From Pseudomonas mosselii (GTDB taxonomy: Bacteria > Pseudomonadota > Gammaproteobacteria > Pseudomonadales > Pseudomonadaceae), in NCBI RefSeq assembly GCF_003205295.1, contig NZ_QJRP01000028.1:1-59166 (forward strand): a DNA stretch of 59,166 nucleotides, written 5' to 3'. This document shows positions 50,418-59,080 of the stretch, one piece after another. Every line of letters starts with the position of its first letter. Position 1 is the stretch's first letter. Below the pieces are notes generated by a model. That model did not search any database and was not told the DNA's origin. It worked only from the letters and a program-made list of their open reading frames with translations. The position numbers and the translations under genes are program-made.

Positions 50418-50685
50418 CTGATAGCAGCTGTCAGCCGCGCTCCCGCTACAGCCACGGTAGTACGGGGGATGGGCAGAATCAGCCGTCTTTCGCTCTGACA
50501 GACGCATCTTTCAGAACGTTTTTTAGGAGGCAAATCCCGACCCATCCGGGGCATGCCTCCCTCAAGGCGAGCACCCTCCAGCGGCTTATACTGCCTCCGG
50601 CATCAGCGCCGGGTGAGCGTTTCCCAGGGCTGGTGCCCACCCTCCGGCACACGAACCATCCCGCGCTTGCCCAAACCGGAGGCAG
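50418..50685 (+). ncRNA. Candidate structured leader with alternative pairings before the ArsR-like gene
   Basis: The 489-bp space 50249-50737 has no supported gene. It holds hairpins CTGATA/TGTCAG (50418-50434), CCCGCTAC/GTAG-CGGG (50442-50466), GGAGGCA/TGCCTCC (50526-50560) and CTGCCTCCGG/CCGGAGGCAG (50591-50600 with 50676-50685). The two GGAGGCA and two TGCCTCC segments can pair in more than one way. Whether this is a leader RNA of the gene at 50738 or a separate RNA is not known. Confidence 0.4.
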
Positions 50686-50737
50686 GGCATCTGCGGCGTT
50701 CGCCAGCAGGCGGGATTCATCAGGGAGCTTCAGGTTC

Positions 50738-51448
50738 ATGAACGCAGTCCGCAGCATCAGTCAGGTCGCCAGCCTGATGGCCGATCCCAAGCGCAGCGCC
50801 ATGTTGTGGGCGTTGATCGATGGCACCCCGCGTGCGGCGGACGAGCTTGCCGTACTCATCGGGTTGAGCACCTCGTCGGCCTGCGCGCACCTATCGTTGT
50901 TGTCCAGTGCCGGGCTGCTCAGGCACGAGGCGCGCGGGCGCAAGCGCTTCTTCCGCCTGGCGACGCCGGAGGTCGGCACCGCGGTGGAGGCGCTGGCCAG
51001 CGTTCAACTGGTGACCCGTTCACCTGCAGAGCAGGGCACGACGCTGCAGATACCCCTGTCGATGCGCAAGGCGCGCCTGTGTGGCGACCATCTGGGCGGC
51101 GAAGTGGCCGCCGCACTGCTCCAGCGCCTGCATGTGGCCGGCTGGCTGGAAGGGAGCGAGCAGTACCTGTCGGTGAGCCAGGAGGGTAAGGAGCACTTGC
51201 AGGCACTGGGGGTGTTCATCGACGCGCTGGCCGCCGGCGACCGGCGCGGCTGCGTGATCTGTCACTGCAGCAAATGGAACGACCAGGGCCCGCACCTGGG
51301 CGGCTGCCTGGGCAAGGCCTTGCTTCGGCTGTTCACCCAGTCGGGCTGGGTGCGTGAGCAGGAGGGCAGCCGGGCGGTGCAGCTCACACCGCTCGGCCAG
51401 CAGCAGATCAACGCGATCGCCTGCCTCCCGGCCCGACAGGCCGGCTAG
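50738..51448 (+). CDS. ArsR-like helix-turn-helix regulator with Cys-rich C-terminal motif
   Basis: 236 residues from ATG 50738 (GGGAG upstream); the in-frame extension to 50378 runs through the structured leader and is rejected. A winged helix-turn-helix occupies about 8-75: MADPKRSAMLWALIDGTPRAADELAVLIGLSTSSACAHLSLL as helix pairs, then AGLLRHEARGRKRFFRLA. A second helical domain ends with RRGCVICHCSKWNDQGPHLGGCLG, holding four Cys and two His. That suggests a metal or redox sensor, which is inference. It is convergent with the deaminase, overlapping 4 bp at the stops. Confidence 0.82.
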   Translation: MNAVRSISQVASLMADPKRSAMLWALIDGTPRAADELAVLIGLSTSSACAHLSLLSSAGLLRHEARGRKRFFRLATPEVGTAVEALASVQLVTRSPAEQGTTLQIPLSMRKARLCGDHLGGEVAAALLQRLHVAGWLEGSEQYLSVSQEGKEHLQALGVFIDALAAGDRRGCVICHCSKWNDQGPHLGGCLGKALLRLFTQSGWVREQEGSRAVQLTPLGQQQINAIACLPARQAG

Positions 51449-52395
51449 CGGACCAGCCGCGCATCCAGGCTGTTCTGCGCCAGGCGGCGTGCCTGGTCCT
51501 GGGTCATGCCCAGGTGCTGGTGCAGGGCATGGAAGTTCTCGGTGACGTAGCCACCGAAGTAGGCCGGATCATCGGAGTTGACCGTGACCTTCACCCCACG
51601 CTCGAGCATGTCGAGAATGTTGTGCTGGCCCATGTGTTCGAACACACACAGCTTGGTGTTGGACAGCGGGCAGACGGTCAGCGGGATCTGCTCGTCGATG
51701 ATGCGCTGCATCAGGCGCTCGTCCTCGATGGCGCGCACGCCGTGGTCGATCCGCTGGATCTTCAGCAGGTCGAGGGCTTCCCAGATGTATTCGGGCGGTC
51801 CTTCCTCGCCGGCATGGGCCACGGTCAGGAAACCTTCGCTGCGGGCGCGGTCGAAGACGCGCTGGAACTTGCTCGGCGGATGGCCTTGCTCCGAGCTGTC
51901 CAGGCCCACGGCGACGAAGGCGTCGCGAAATGGCAGGGCCTGGTCCAGGGTCTTGTGCGCTTCGTCTTCGCTCAGGTGGCGCAGGAAGCTGAGGATCAGG
52001 CCGCTGCTGATGCCAAGCTGCTCGCGGCCATCCTTCAAGGCCCGGTTGATGCCATCGAGCACCACCTCGAACGGGATGCCCCGGTCGGTGTGGGTCTGCG
52101 GGTCGAAGAACGGCTCGGTGTGGATGACGTTCTGCGCCTTGCAACGCTGCAGGTAGGCCCAGGTCAGGTCATAGAAGTCCTGCTCGGTGCGCAGGACATC
52201 GGCGCCCTGGTAGTAGAGGTCGAGAAACTCTTGCAGGTTGTTGAAGGCATAGGCGCTGCGCAGGGTCTCGACGTCCGCCCAGGGCAAGGCAATCTTGTTG
52301 CGTTCGGCCAGGGCGAACAGCAGTTCGGGCTCCAGCGAGCCCTCCAGGTGCATGTGCAGTTCCGCCTTGGGCAGGGCGTTCAGCCATTCATACAT
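51445..52395 (-). CDS. Adenine deaminase (adenosine deaminase-like family)
   Basis: 316 residues. Metal-dependent TIM-barrel deaminase: HMHLEG with His14/His16, HAGEEGPPEYIW near residue 195, IDHGVRA, and NSDDPAYFGG near 275 hold the zinc ligands and catalytic Glu/Asp. Proteins of this subgroup in Pseudomonas were shown to prefer adenine rather than adenosine; I infer the same here. It should make hypoxanthine and ammonia in the cytoplasm. It stands alone; an unrelated SDR gene lies 87 bp upstream on the same strand. Confidence 0.88.
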   Translation of the reverse strand: MYEWLNALPKAELHMHLEGSLEPELLFALAERNKIALPWADVETLRSAYAFNNLQEFLDLYYQGADVLRTEQDFYDLTWAYLQRCKAQNVIHTEPFFDPQTHTDRGIPFEVVLDGINRALKDGREQLGISSGLILSFLRHLSEDEAHKTLDQALPFRDAFVAVGLDSSEQGHPPSKFQRVFDRARSEGFLTVAHAGEEGPPEYIWEALDLLKIQRIDHGVRAIEDERLMQRIIDEQIPLTVCPLSNTKLCVFEHMGQHNILDMLERGVKVTVNSDDPAYFGGYVTENFHALHQHLGMTQDQARRLAQNSLDARLVR

Positions 52396-52482
52396 GTGTG
52401 CAATCTCGATCAGGTACGGTTGGCCGCCATTCTACAGGGCCTGGCCGGGCAATGCGCCCACCCAGGCCGGTATTGCCCGGGT

Positions 52483-53169
52483 TTACCAGGTGAGCGCCTC
52501 GCCCTTGTAGTTGATGAAGCGCAGGCCGCCGTTGCCGCTCTGGGCCTTGACCTGCTCGAGCATGCCGCGGGTGCTGGTGAGCACGTCGATCTCGGCGTTC
52601 TCGCCGCCCATGTCGGTCTTCACCCAGCCCGGGTGCATGGCCAATACGGCCAGGTCGGGGCGCTGCAGCTCGACCACGAAGCTGTTGATCATCGAGTTGA
52701 GCGCGGCCTTGCTGGCCTTGTACAGGCAGACTTCGCCACCGTCGGGGATGGTCACGCTGCCCAGGATCGAGCTCATGAACGCCAGCACGCCGCTGCCTTC
52801 GCGCACCTGGCCGGCCAAGCGTCGGGCCACACGGATCGGCGCCACGGCGTTGGTCATGAACAAGTCGCCGATCTGCTGCACCTGCACGCTTTCCAGGTCC
52901 TGCGGCAGCGGGCCCATCACCCCGGCGTTGACGAATACCAGATCGAATACTTCACCGTGCAGGCGCTGCTTGAGCCCGTCGAGCTGGGCCGTGTCGTTCA
53001 TCTCCAGGCGCTCGATGCGCACCCCGCAGACTTCGCCCAGCGCACCTGGCTGTTGCGGGTCGCGCACGGTGGCGACGACATTCCAGCCATCTTCGCGCAG
53101 GCGTTGCACCAGGCCCAGGCCGAGGCCTCGGGAGGCGCCGATGATGAGGGCGGTCTTGTTAGCGGTCAT
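52483..53169 (-). CDS. Short-chain dehydrogenase/reductase
   Basis: 228 residues from ATG 53169. Classical SDR: cofactor site IIGASRGLGLGL near residue 8, VFVNAGVMGP, catalytic Ser in FMSSILGSV, and YKASKAALN (Tyr and Lys present). PGWVKTDMGG follows. NAD(P) preference and substrate are not readable with confidence; RDPQQ after strand 2 leans to NADP. The family includes C-factor-like and csgA-type oxidoreductases. Upstream is the DnaA-box region. Confidence 0.85.
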   Translation of the reverse strand: MTANKTALIIGASRGLGLGLVQRLREDGWNVVATVRDPQQPGALGEVCGVRIERLEMNDTAQLDGLKQRLHGEVFDLVFVNAGVMGPLPQDLESVQVQQIGDLFMTNAVAPIRVARRLAGQVREGSGVLAFMSSILGSVTIPDGGEVCLYKASKAALNSMINSFVVELQRPDLAVLAMHPGWVKTDMGGENAEIDVLTSTRGMLEQVKAQSGNGGLRFINYKGEALTW

Positions 53170-53204
53170 AACGATACTCCATATCAAGGGCGAGGCGAGC
53201 GGTG

Positions 53205-53587
53205 TTGTGCACAGGTTCGCTCGTCGCGCAACAACGTGGCGGTTGCCCTCCACAGGGGAGGGCCTGGGTGACGAGCATAAACCAGGTGCCGGCCGGTTGC
53301 CCTGTCGCTGCTGGTCAAAAAATGTTCGATGGTCTGAAAGGCCGATGGGACCGGGGCCTGGCGGGGGTGGTTCACGGGTTATCCACAGGCTGCTCCACAG
53401 TAATTGTGTGCAAGCGCGGCGGTCTGAAAATGCCCGTTTCAGGGAAGGCAGGCGCTGATGACTGGGGATAACTCGCGGGCTTTCAGTGACTTGGGTCTAT
53501 GTCACACAAATGTGATCAAAATATGCTCAATACGCTGTAGGCCTTGCCGTACAAGGCTTGCAGCGGAATGCCCCAAGCTTATCCACA
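53205..53587. other. Cluster of DnaA-box sequences in a 447-bp non-coding region
   Basis: The space 53170-53616 has no gene. TTATCCACA, a perfect DnaA box, occurs at 53379-53387 and 53579-53587. A one-mismatch copy TTATCCCCA is on the minus strand at 53463-53471 and a looser TTGTGCACA at 53205-53213. Both perfect boxes start a similar repeat of about 35 bp (TTATCCACAGGC, then CCACAG and a TTGTG dyad). Between the boxes lie TCACA-CAAA-TGTGA (53502-53515) and a GGCCTTG/CAAGGC hairpin (53540-53556). Confidence 0.55.
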
Positions 53588-53616
53588 GGCAGGCCCACAG
53601 CAGTTGTGGGCAACGC

Positions 53617-54201
53617 TCAGGCCCGCTCCAGCAGGATGCGCCCGCGGCTCAGGTCGGCGAGCTGCTGCTGCAGCACCTCGAGGTGGCTGTCACCCAGGGC
53701 GATGCGCAGGTCGACGCCGTTGGCGGTGAACTGCTCTTCCAGCACCAGGCCGTCGACTTCGCCCAGGCGCAGCTTGACCAGCGCCAGTTCGCTGAAGGTG
53801 CAACTGCAGGCGAACTCGCTTCGCTGTACCAGCAAGCGCTTGGGCGCCTGCTGCAGGCACTTGTTGGCGCCGCCGCCATAGGCCCGGGCCAGGCCGCCGG
53901 TGCCCAGCTGGATGCCGCCGTACCAGCGGATCACCAGGACCACCACCTGGTCGCAATCCTGGGCCTCGATGGCGGCAAGGATCGGGCGTCCCGCCGTGCC
54001 GCCAGGCTCGCCGTCGTCGCTGCTGCGGTATTGGCCGCCGAGCTTCCAGGCCCAGCAATTGTGAGTGGCCGCCAGGTCGCTGTGGCGTTCGATGAAGGCC
54101 ATGGCCTCGGCCGGGTTGCTGATCGGGCCGGCGAGGGTGATGAAGCGGCTCTTGCGGATTTCTTCGCGGAACTCGCAGAGCTCTAGCAGGGTAGATGGCA
54201 T
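53617..54201 (-). CDS. yigZ: YigZ/IMPACT-family protein
   Basis: 194 residues, the usual size. The UPF0029 N-terminal domain has FREEIRKSRFITLAGPISNPAEA, AATHNCWAWKLG and the signature SSDDGEPGGTAGRPIL, then VVVLVIRWYGGIQLGTGGLARAYG. The C-terminal ferredoxin-like domain is about 135-194. The family is conserved and its exact role is unsettled; the eukaryotic homologue regulates translation. A TetR gene starts 9 bp upstream of its start on the same strand. Confidence 0.9.
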   Translation of the reverse strand: MPSTLLELCEFREEIRKSRFITLAGPISNPAEAMAFIERHSDLAATHNCWAWKLGGQYRSSDDGEPGGTAGRPILAAIEAQDCDQVVVLVIRWYGGIQLGTGGLARAYGGGANKCLQQAPKRLLVQRSEFACSCTFSELALVKLRLGEVDGLVLEEQFTANGVDLRIALGDSHLEVLQQQLADLSRGRILLERA

Positions 54202-54210
54202 AAGTCCGGG

Positions 54211-54873
54211 TCAGGCGGGCGTGCTGATGCCGCAGCCTTTGAGAATGATGTGGATAAGGTTGCTGCTGGCGTCTTCCATGTCCTGCTTGGTCAGCCGGCT
54301 GCGGCCGGTCACCTGGCAGATCTGGGTGGCGAAGTCGGCGTAGTGCTGGGTGCTGCCCCAGAGGAGGAAGATCAGGTGCACAGGGTCTACCCGGTCCATC
54401 TTGCCGGCGTCCATCCAGGCCTGGAACACTGCGGCGCGACCGCGGAACCATTCGCGGTAGTCGGCGCTGAAGTACTCGCTCAGGCATTCGCCGCCGCTGA
54501 TCACTTCCATGGCGAAGATCCTCGAGGCCTGCGGGTTGCGCCGGGAGAACTCCATCTTGGTGCGGATGTACTGGCTGAGCGCCTCCGCCGGGTCGTCCTC
54601 CACGCTCAGGGCGTTGAAGGTGCTGTCCCACAGCTCGATGATGTTGCTCAGCACCGCGATGTACAGGCCCAGCTTGTTGGTGAAGTAGTAGTGCAGGTTG
54701 GCCTTGGGCAACCCGGCCTTGAGCGCGATGGTGTTCATGCTCGTGCCCTTGTAGCCGTGGCGGGCGAACTCGTCTTCGGCTGCCTGGATGATGGCCTGTT
54801 CGTTCTTCTGGCGAATGCGGCCGGCGGGCTTGCCCGAGGCGGGAGAGCGATGCGCAGGGACTTCTAGGGTCAT
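54211..54873 (-). CDS. TetR-family regulator, RutR-like
   Basis: 220 residues from ATG 54873; the longer frame to 54936 has no ribosome site. The helix-turn-helix is at about 24-68: IIQAAEDEFARHGYKGTSMNTIALKAGLPKANLHYYF split over two helices, followed by NKLGLYIAVLSNIIELW. The C-terminal domain has RTKMEFSRRNPQASRIFAMEVISGG and WGSTQHYADFATQI, the RutR-type ligand domain. RutR responds to pyrimidines, and the aminotransferase/mmsA pair downstream handles beta-alanine, a pyrimidine breakdown product, so that link is plausible but inferred. Confidence 0.87.
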   Translation of the reverse strand: MTLEVPAHRSPASGKPAGRIRQKNEQAIIQAAEDEFARHGYKGTSMNTIALKAGLPKANLHYYFTNKLGLYIAVLSNIIELWDSTFNALSVEDDPAEALSQYIRTKMEFSRRNPQASRIFAMEVISGGECLSEYFSADYREWFRGRAAVFQAWMDAGKMDRVDPVHLIFLLWGSTQHYADFATQICQVTGRSRLTKQDMEDASSNLIHIILKGCGISTPA

Positions 54874-54958
54874 GGACGATTCCGGGCGGGTCGTTACGGA
54901 TGTCCGACAGATTACCTGCCTGCGCCGAAGTGACAAGCATTAGCGGTAGAGATGCGTA

Positions 54959-55876
54959 TCAACGTGTCGCAGCCAGACTCTCGAGGAAGCTTTCCAGCAC
55001 CAGGTTCGGCCGGCGACCCTTGCGCGTCACCCAGCTCAGGCTCAGGTCATAGAAGCGCTGGGCGGGCTTGAGTGCGCGCAGGCGGCCTTGCTGCACCCAG
55101 AACATCGCGTAATGGTCGGGCAGATAGCCGATGTAGCGTCCGGTCAGGATGAGAAAGGCCATGCCTTCGCGGTCCGAGGCGCTGGCGGTGCAGTGCAGGG
55201 CCTGGTAATGGGCCTGGATGTCGGCCGGCAGGCGGAAGGTCGGGGCTATCGCATCCTGACCATTGAGACGGTCGTCGTCGATCTGCTGATCATCGGCATA
55301 GAACAGCGGGTGGCCGACTGCGCAGTAGAGCAGCGAGCGCTCGCTGTACAGCGGCTGGTACTCGAGCCCGGAAAGTGGGCTGGTCTGCGGCACCACGCCG
55401 ACATGCAGGCTGCCGTCGAGCACGCCCTGCTCGACCTGGCTCGGCGCGATCATGCGGATCTGGATGCGCACATCCGGGCCGCGGTCCTTCAGTTCGGCCA
55501 GGGCATGGGTGATGCGCATGTGCGGCAGGGTCACCAGGTTGTCGGTCAGGCCGATGTTCAGCTCGCCACGCAGGTGTTGGTGCAGGCCGTTCACTTCGGT
55601 ACGGAAGGTTTCCAGGGCGCTGAGCAACTGCAAGGCCGAGTGGTAGACCTCACGGCCTTCCTCGGTCAGCGAAAAACCGGCACGGCCACGTTGGCAGAGG
55701 CGCAGGCCCAGGCGTTGCTCGAGGTCGTTCATCTGCTGGCTGATCGCCGAGCGGCCAATGCCCAGCACGTTCTCCGCCGCGGAGAAGCCGCCGCATTCGA
55801 CCACGCTGCGGTAGATCTTCAGCAACCGAATATCGAAATCACTGACCTGGGCGAGGGGATCGGGGCGCCGGCTCAT
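54959..55876 (-). CDS. LysR-family regulator, divergent from the aminotransferase
   Basis: 305 residues. An N-terminal helix-turn-helix at about 16-75 (IYRSVVECGGFSAAENVLGIGRSAISQQMNDLE as two helices) precedes an effector domain of about 210 residues (LRGELNIGLTDNLVTL onward). It is divergent from the aminotransferase gene with 119 bp between the two starts, the standard layout for a LysR activator and its target. Confidence 0.9.
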   Translation of the reverse strand: MSRRPDPLAQVSDFDIRLLKIYRSVVECGGFSAAENVLGIGRSAISQQMNDLEQRLGLRLCQRGRAGFSLTEEGREVYHSALQLLSALETFRTEVNGLHQHLRGELNIGLTDNLVTLPHMRITHALAELKDRGPDVRIQIRMIAPSQVEQGVLDGSLHVGVVPQTSPLSGLEYQPLYSERSLLYCAVGHPLFYADDQQIDDDRLNGQDAIAPTFRLPADIQAHYQALHCTASASDREGMAFLILTGRYIGYLPDHYAMFWVQQGRLRALKPAQRFYDLSLSWVTRKGRRPNLVLESFLESLAATR

Positions 55877-55995
55877 TAGTTTAGTTATCCGCTGACTGAA
55901 GGTTAGAAATGCTGGGTTTTTCGAACTTTATCGCCGTGACAATTTAGCTGCAACAACACCCATCGTTGCCTAATCGTCTTCCGAGGAATCGCCCG

Positions 55996-57342
55996 ATGAA
56001 CATGCCCGAAACCGCCCAGGCCGGTCTGGCCAGCCAGCTCAAGCTGGACGCCCACTGGATGCCCTACACCGCCAACCGCAACTTCCAGCGCGACCCGCGC
56101 CTGATCGTGGCAGCTGAAGGCAACTACCTGGTCGATGACAAGGGCCGCAAGATCTTCGACGCTTTGTCGGGGCTGTGGACCTGCGGCGCCGGTCATACCC
56201 GCAAGGAAATCAGCGAAGCGGTGGCCCGCCAGGTGGCCACGCTCGACTACTCCCCGGCCTTCCAGTTCGGCCACCCGCTGTCGTTCCAGTTGGCCGAGAA
56301 AATTGCCAACCTGGTGCCAGGTGACCTGAACCACGTGTTCTACACCAACTCCGGCTCCGAATGCGCCGACACCGCGCTGAAGATGGTCCGTGCCTACTGG
56401 CGCCTGAAAGGCCAGGCCACCAAGACCAAGATCATCGGCCGTGCCCGTGGTTACCACGGTGTGAACATCGCCGGCACCAGCCTGGGCGGTGTCAACGGCA
56501 ACCGCAAGATGTTCGGCCAGCTGCTGGACGTCGACCACCTGCCTCATACCGTGCTGCCGGTCAACGCCTTCAGCAAGGGCATGCCGGAGGAGGGCGGTAT
56601 CGCCCTGGCCGACGAGATGCTCAAACTGATCGAACTGCACGATGCCTCGAACATCGCCGCAGTGATCGTCGAGCCACTGGCCGGTTCCGCCGGCGTGCTG
56701 CCACCGCCGAAGGGTTACTTGAAGCGCCTGCGTGAGATCTGCACGCAGCACAACATCCTGCTGATCTTCGACGAAGTCATCACCGGCTTTGGCCGCATGG
56801 GCGCGATGACCGGCGCCGAAGCCTTCGGCGTCATCCCGGACCTGATGTGCATCGCAAAGCAGGTCACCAACGGCGCCATCCCGATGGGCGCGGTGATCGC
56901 CACCAGCGAGATCTACCAGACCTTCATGAACCAGCCGACGCCCGAGTATGCGGTGGAATTCCCCCACGGCTACACCTACTCGGCGCACCCGGTCGCCTGC
57001 GCCGCCGGTATCGCCGCGCTGGACCTGCTGCAGAAGGAAAACCTGGTGCAGTCCGCCGCCGACCTGGCGCCGCACTTCGAGAAGCTGCTGCACGGCGTGA
57101 AGGGGACGAAGAACGTCGTCGACATCCGCAACTACGGCCTGGCCGGCGCCATCCAGATCGCAGCGCGCGACGGTGACGCCATCGTCCGCCCGTACGAGGC
57201 GGCCATGAAGCTGTGGCAAGCCGGCTTCTATGTGCGCTTCGGTGGCGACACCCTGCAGTTCGGGCCGACCTTCAACACCCAGCCGCAGGAGCTGGACCGT
57301 CTGTTCGACGCGGTGGGCGAAGCCCTGAACAAGGTCGACTGA
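55996..57342 (+). CDS. Omega-amino acid:pyruvate aminotransferase (beta-alanine aminotransferase)
   Basis: 448 residues from ATG 55996 (GAGGAATCG upstream). Class III PLP transaminase. The PLP lysine is K288 in CIAKQVTNGAIPMGAV, and IFDEVITGFGR holds the Asp that binds the pyridine nitrogen. The sequence is very close to the P. putida enzyme of known structure, as I remember it. It should transfer the amino group of beta-alanine to pyruvate, giving malonate semialdehyde and alanine. mmsA, 71 bp downstream, then oxidises the semialdehyde to acetyl-CoA. Confidence 0.94.
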   Translation: MNMPETAQAGLASQLKLDAHWMPYTANRNFQRDPRLIVAAEGNYLVDDKGRKIFDALSGLWTCGAGHTRKEISEAVARQVATLDYSPAFQFGHPLSFQLAEKIANLVPGDLNHVFYTNSGSECADTALKMVRAYWRLKGQATKTKIIGRARGYHGVNIAGTSLGGVNGNRKMFGQLLDVDHLPHTVLPVNAFSKGMPEEGGIALADEMLKLIELHDASNIAAVIVEPLAGSAGVLPPPKGYLKRLREICTQHNILLIFDEVITGFGRMGAMTGAEAFGVIPDLMCIAKQVTNGAIPMGAVIATSEIYQTFMNQPTPEYAVEFPHGYTYSAHPVACAAGIAALDLLQKENLVQSAADLAPHFEKLLHGVKGTKNVVDIRNYGLAGAIQIAARDGDAIVRPYEAAMKLWQAGFYVRFGGDTLQFGPTFNTQPQELDRLFDAVGEALNKVD

Positions 57343-57413
57343 CTTTTCTGAATTCGATGTCGGGCGTGTGAGTACCACGCGCCCGCTTCCACCTTCTTTA
57401 TCTGGAGTTCTGC

Positions 57414-58907
57414 ATGAGCATTGTTCAGCACCTGATCCACGGCGAGCTGGTCACCAAGGGCGAGCGCACCGCCGATGTTTTCAACCCGTCCACCGGCCAG
57501 GCCGTGCGCAAGGTCGAGCTGGCCAGCCGCGCCACCATCCAGCAGGCCATCGATTCGGCCAAGGCGGCCTTCCCGGCCTGGCGCAACACTCCACCGGCCA
57601 AGCGCGCGCAGGTGATGTTCCGCTTCAAGCAGCTGCTTGAGCAGAACGAGGCGAAGATCTCGCAGATGATCAGCGAGGAGCACGGCAAGACCGTGGAGGA
57701 CGCCGCCGGCGAACTCAAGCGTGGCATCGAGAACGTCGAGTTTGCCTGCGCAGCACCTGAACTGCTCAAGGGCGAGTACAGCCGCAACGTCGGCCCGAAC
57801 ATCGACGCCTGGTCCGACTTCCAGCCGCTGGGCATCGTCGCCGGCATCACCCCGTTCAACTTCCCGGCGATGGTGCCGCTGTGGATGTACCCGCTGGCCA
57901 TCGCCTGCGGCAACGCCTTCATCCTCAAACCGTCCGAGCGCGATCCGAGCTCGACCCTGTACATCGCCCAGCTGCTGCTGGAAGCCGGCCTGCCGAAGGG
58001 CATCCTCAACGTCGTGCATGGCGACAAGGAAGCGGTCGATGCGCTGATCGAGGCGCCAGAGGTCAAGGCCCTGAGCTTTGTCGGTTCGACCCCGATCGCC
58101 GAGTACATCTATGCCGAGGGCACCAAGCGCGGCAAGCGCGTCCAGGCCCTGGGCGGCGCGAAGAACCATGCGGTGCTGATGCCCGACGCCGACCTGGACA
58201 ACGCCGTCAGCGCGCTGATGGGCGCGGCCTACGGTTCCTGTGGCGAACGTTGCATGGCCATTTCGGTAGCGGTGTGTGTCGGCGACCAGGTGGCCGATGC
58301 GCTGATCGCCAAGCTGGAGCCGCAGATCAAGGCGCTGAAGATCGGTGCCGGCACTTCCTGCGGCCTGGACATGGGGCCACTGGTTACCGCCGCCGCGCGT
58401 GACAAGGTGGTGGGTTACATCGATGACGGCGTTGCCGCTGGCGCCAAGCTGGTGGTCGATGGCCGTGGCTACCGTGTGGCCGGTAACGAGGATGGCTATT
58501 TTGTCGGCGGCACCCTGTTCGACAAGGTCACCCCCGAGATGCGCATCTACAAGGAAGAGATCTTCGGGCCGGTTCTGTGCGTGGTGCGGGTGAACAGCCT
58601 GGAACAGGCCATGCAGTTGATCAACGAGCACGAGTACGGCAACGGGACCTGCATCTTCACCCGTGACGGTGAGGCGGCGCGCCTGTTCTGCGACGAGATT
58701 GAAGTGGGCATGGTCGGCGTCAACGTACCGCTGCCGGTGCCGGTGGCCTACCACAGCTTCGGTGGCTGGAAGCGTTCGTTGTTCGGCGACCTGCATGCCT
58801 ATGGCCCGGACGGAGTGCGCTTCTATACCCGTCGCAAGGCGATCACCCAGCGCTGGCCGCAGCGGGCCAGCCATGAGGCGTCGCAGTTTGCGTTCCCCAG
58901 CCTGTAA
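57414..58907 (+). CDS. mmsA: Methylmalonate-semialdehyde dehydrogenase (CoA-acylating)
   Basis: 497 residues. Aldehyde dehydrogenase superfamily, MmsA type: PLGIVAGITPFNFPAM near 143, SFVGSTPIAEYIY for cofactor, and the catalytic Cys280 in SCGERCMAISV. The substrate family uses Cys in GERCMA followed by CoA transfer. It converts methylmalonate or malonate semialdehyde to propionyl- or acetyl-CoA. It completes the pathway begun by the aminotransferase and is followed by a strong terminator. Confidence 0.94.
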   Translation: MSIVQHLIHGELVTKGERTADVFNPSTGQAVRKVELASRATIQQAIDSAKAAFPAWRNTPPAKRAQVMFRFKQLLEQNEAKISQMISEEHGKTVEDAAGELKRGIENVEFACAAPELLKGEYSRNVGPNIDAWSDFQPLGIVAGITPFNFPAMVPLWMYPLAIACGNAFILKPSERDPSSTLYIAQLLLEAGLPKGILNVVHGDKEAVDALIEAPEVKALSFVGSTPIAEYIYAEGTKRGKRVQALGGAKNHAVLMPDADLDNAVSALMGAAYGSCGERCMAISVAVCVGDQVADALIAKLEPQIKALKIGAGTSCGLDMGPLVTAAARDKVVGYIDDGVAAGAKLVVDGRGYRVAGNEDGYFVGGTLFDKVTPEMRIYKEEIFGPVLCVVRVNSLEQAMQLINEHEYGNGTCIFTRDGEAARLFCDEIEVGMVGVNVPLPVPVAYHSFGGWKRSLFGDLHAYGPDGVRFYTRRKAITQRWPQRASHEASQFAFPSL

Positions 58908-58923
58908 GGCGCAGGGATGAGAG

Positions 58924-58960
58924 AGCGGGGCGGCCGACAGGCCGCCCCGCTTTGTTTTTT
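58924..58960 (+). terminator. Rho-independent terminator after mmsA
   Basis: AGCGGGGCGGCC/GGCCGCCCCGCT forms a 12-bp stem with a GACA loop, followed by TTGTTTTTT. Confidence 0.92.
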
Positions 58961-59052
58961 GGCTGTTTATATAGGTGCAGGGGCTGTGGCGAACACCTGG
59001 TGGCCCTGACGCGGTCTTTTCCCCCGATATTTCACTTTAATGAAATAAACGG

Positions 59053-59080
59053 TTGACGGGCTTTCAGATCCCCTTATAAT
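59053..59080 (+). promoter_or_regulatory. Strong sigma70-type promoter for a gene beyond the window
   Basis: TTGACG at 59053-59058 and TATAAT at 59075-59080 have a 16-bp spacer, with an AT-rich stretch just upstream (TTTCACTTTAATGAAATAAA). GGAGGT at 59154-59159 is followed by the window end at GAT, which may be the start of an ATG. The gene is not visible. Confidence 0.7.

Noticed and set aside
50479..50757. Minus-strand 92-codon frame and other short frames in the 50.3-50.7 kb space
   Set aside because: No good ribosome site, low-complexity or basic composition, and the DNA is dominated by inverted repeats, which favours a structured RNA or leader over a gene.
53205..53587. DnaA-box cluster as the chromosomal replication origin
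   Set aside because: No dnaA, dnaN, rpmH or gidA neighbours, few boxes and no long AT-rich unwinding region; a regulatory DnaA site is the more modest reading.
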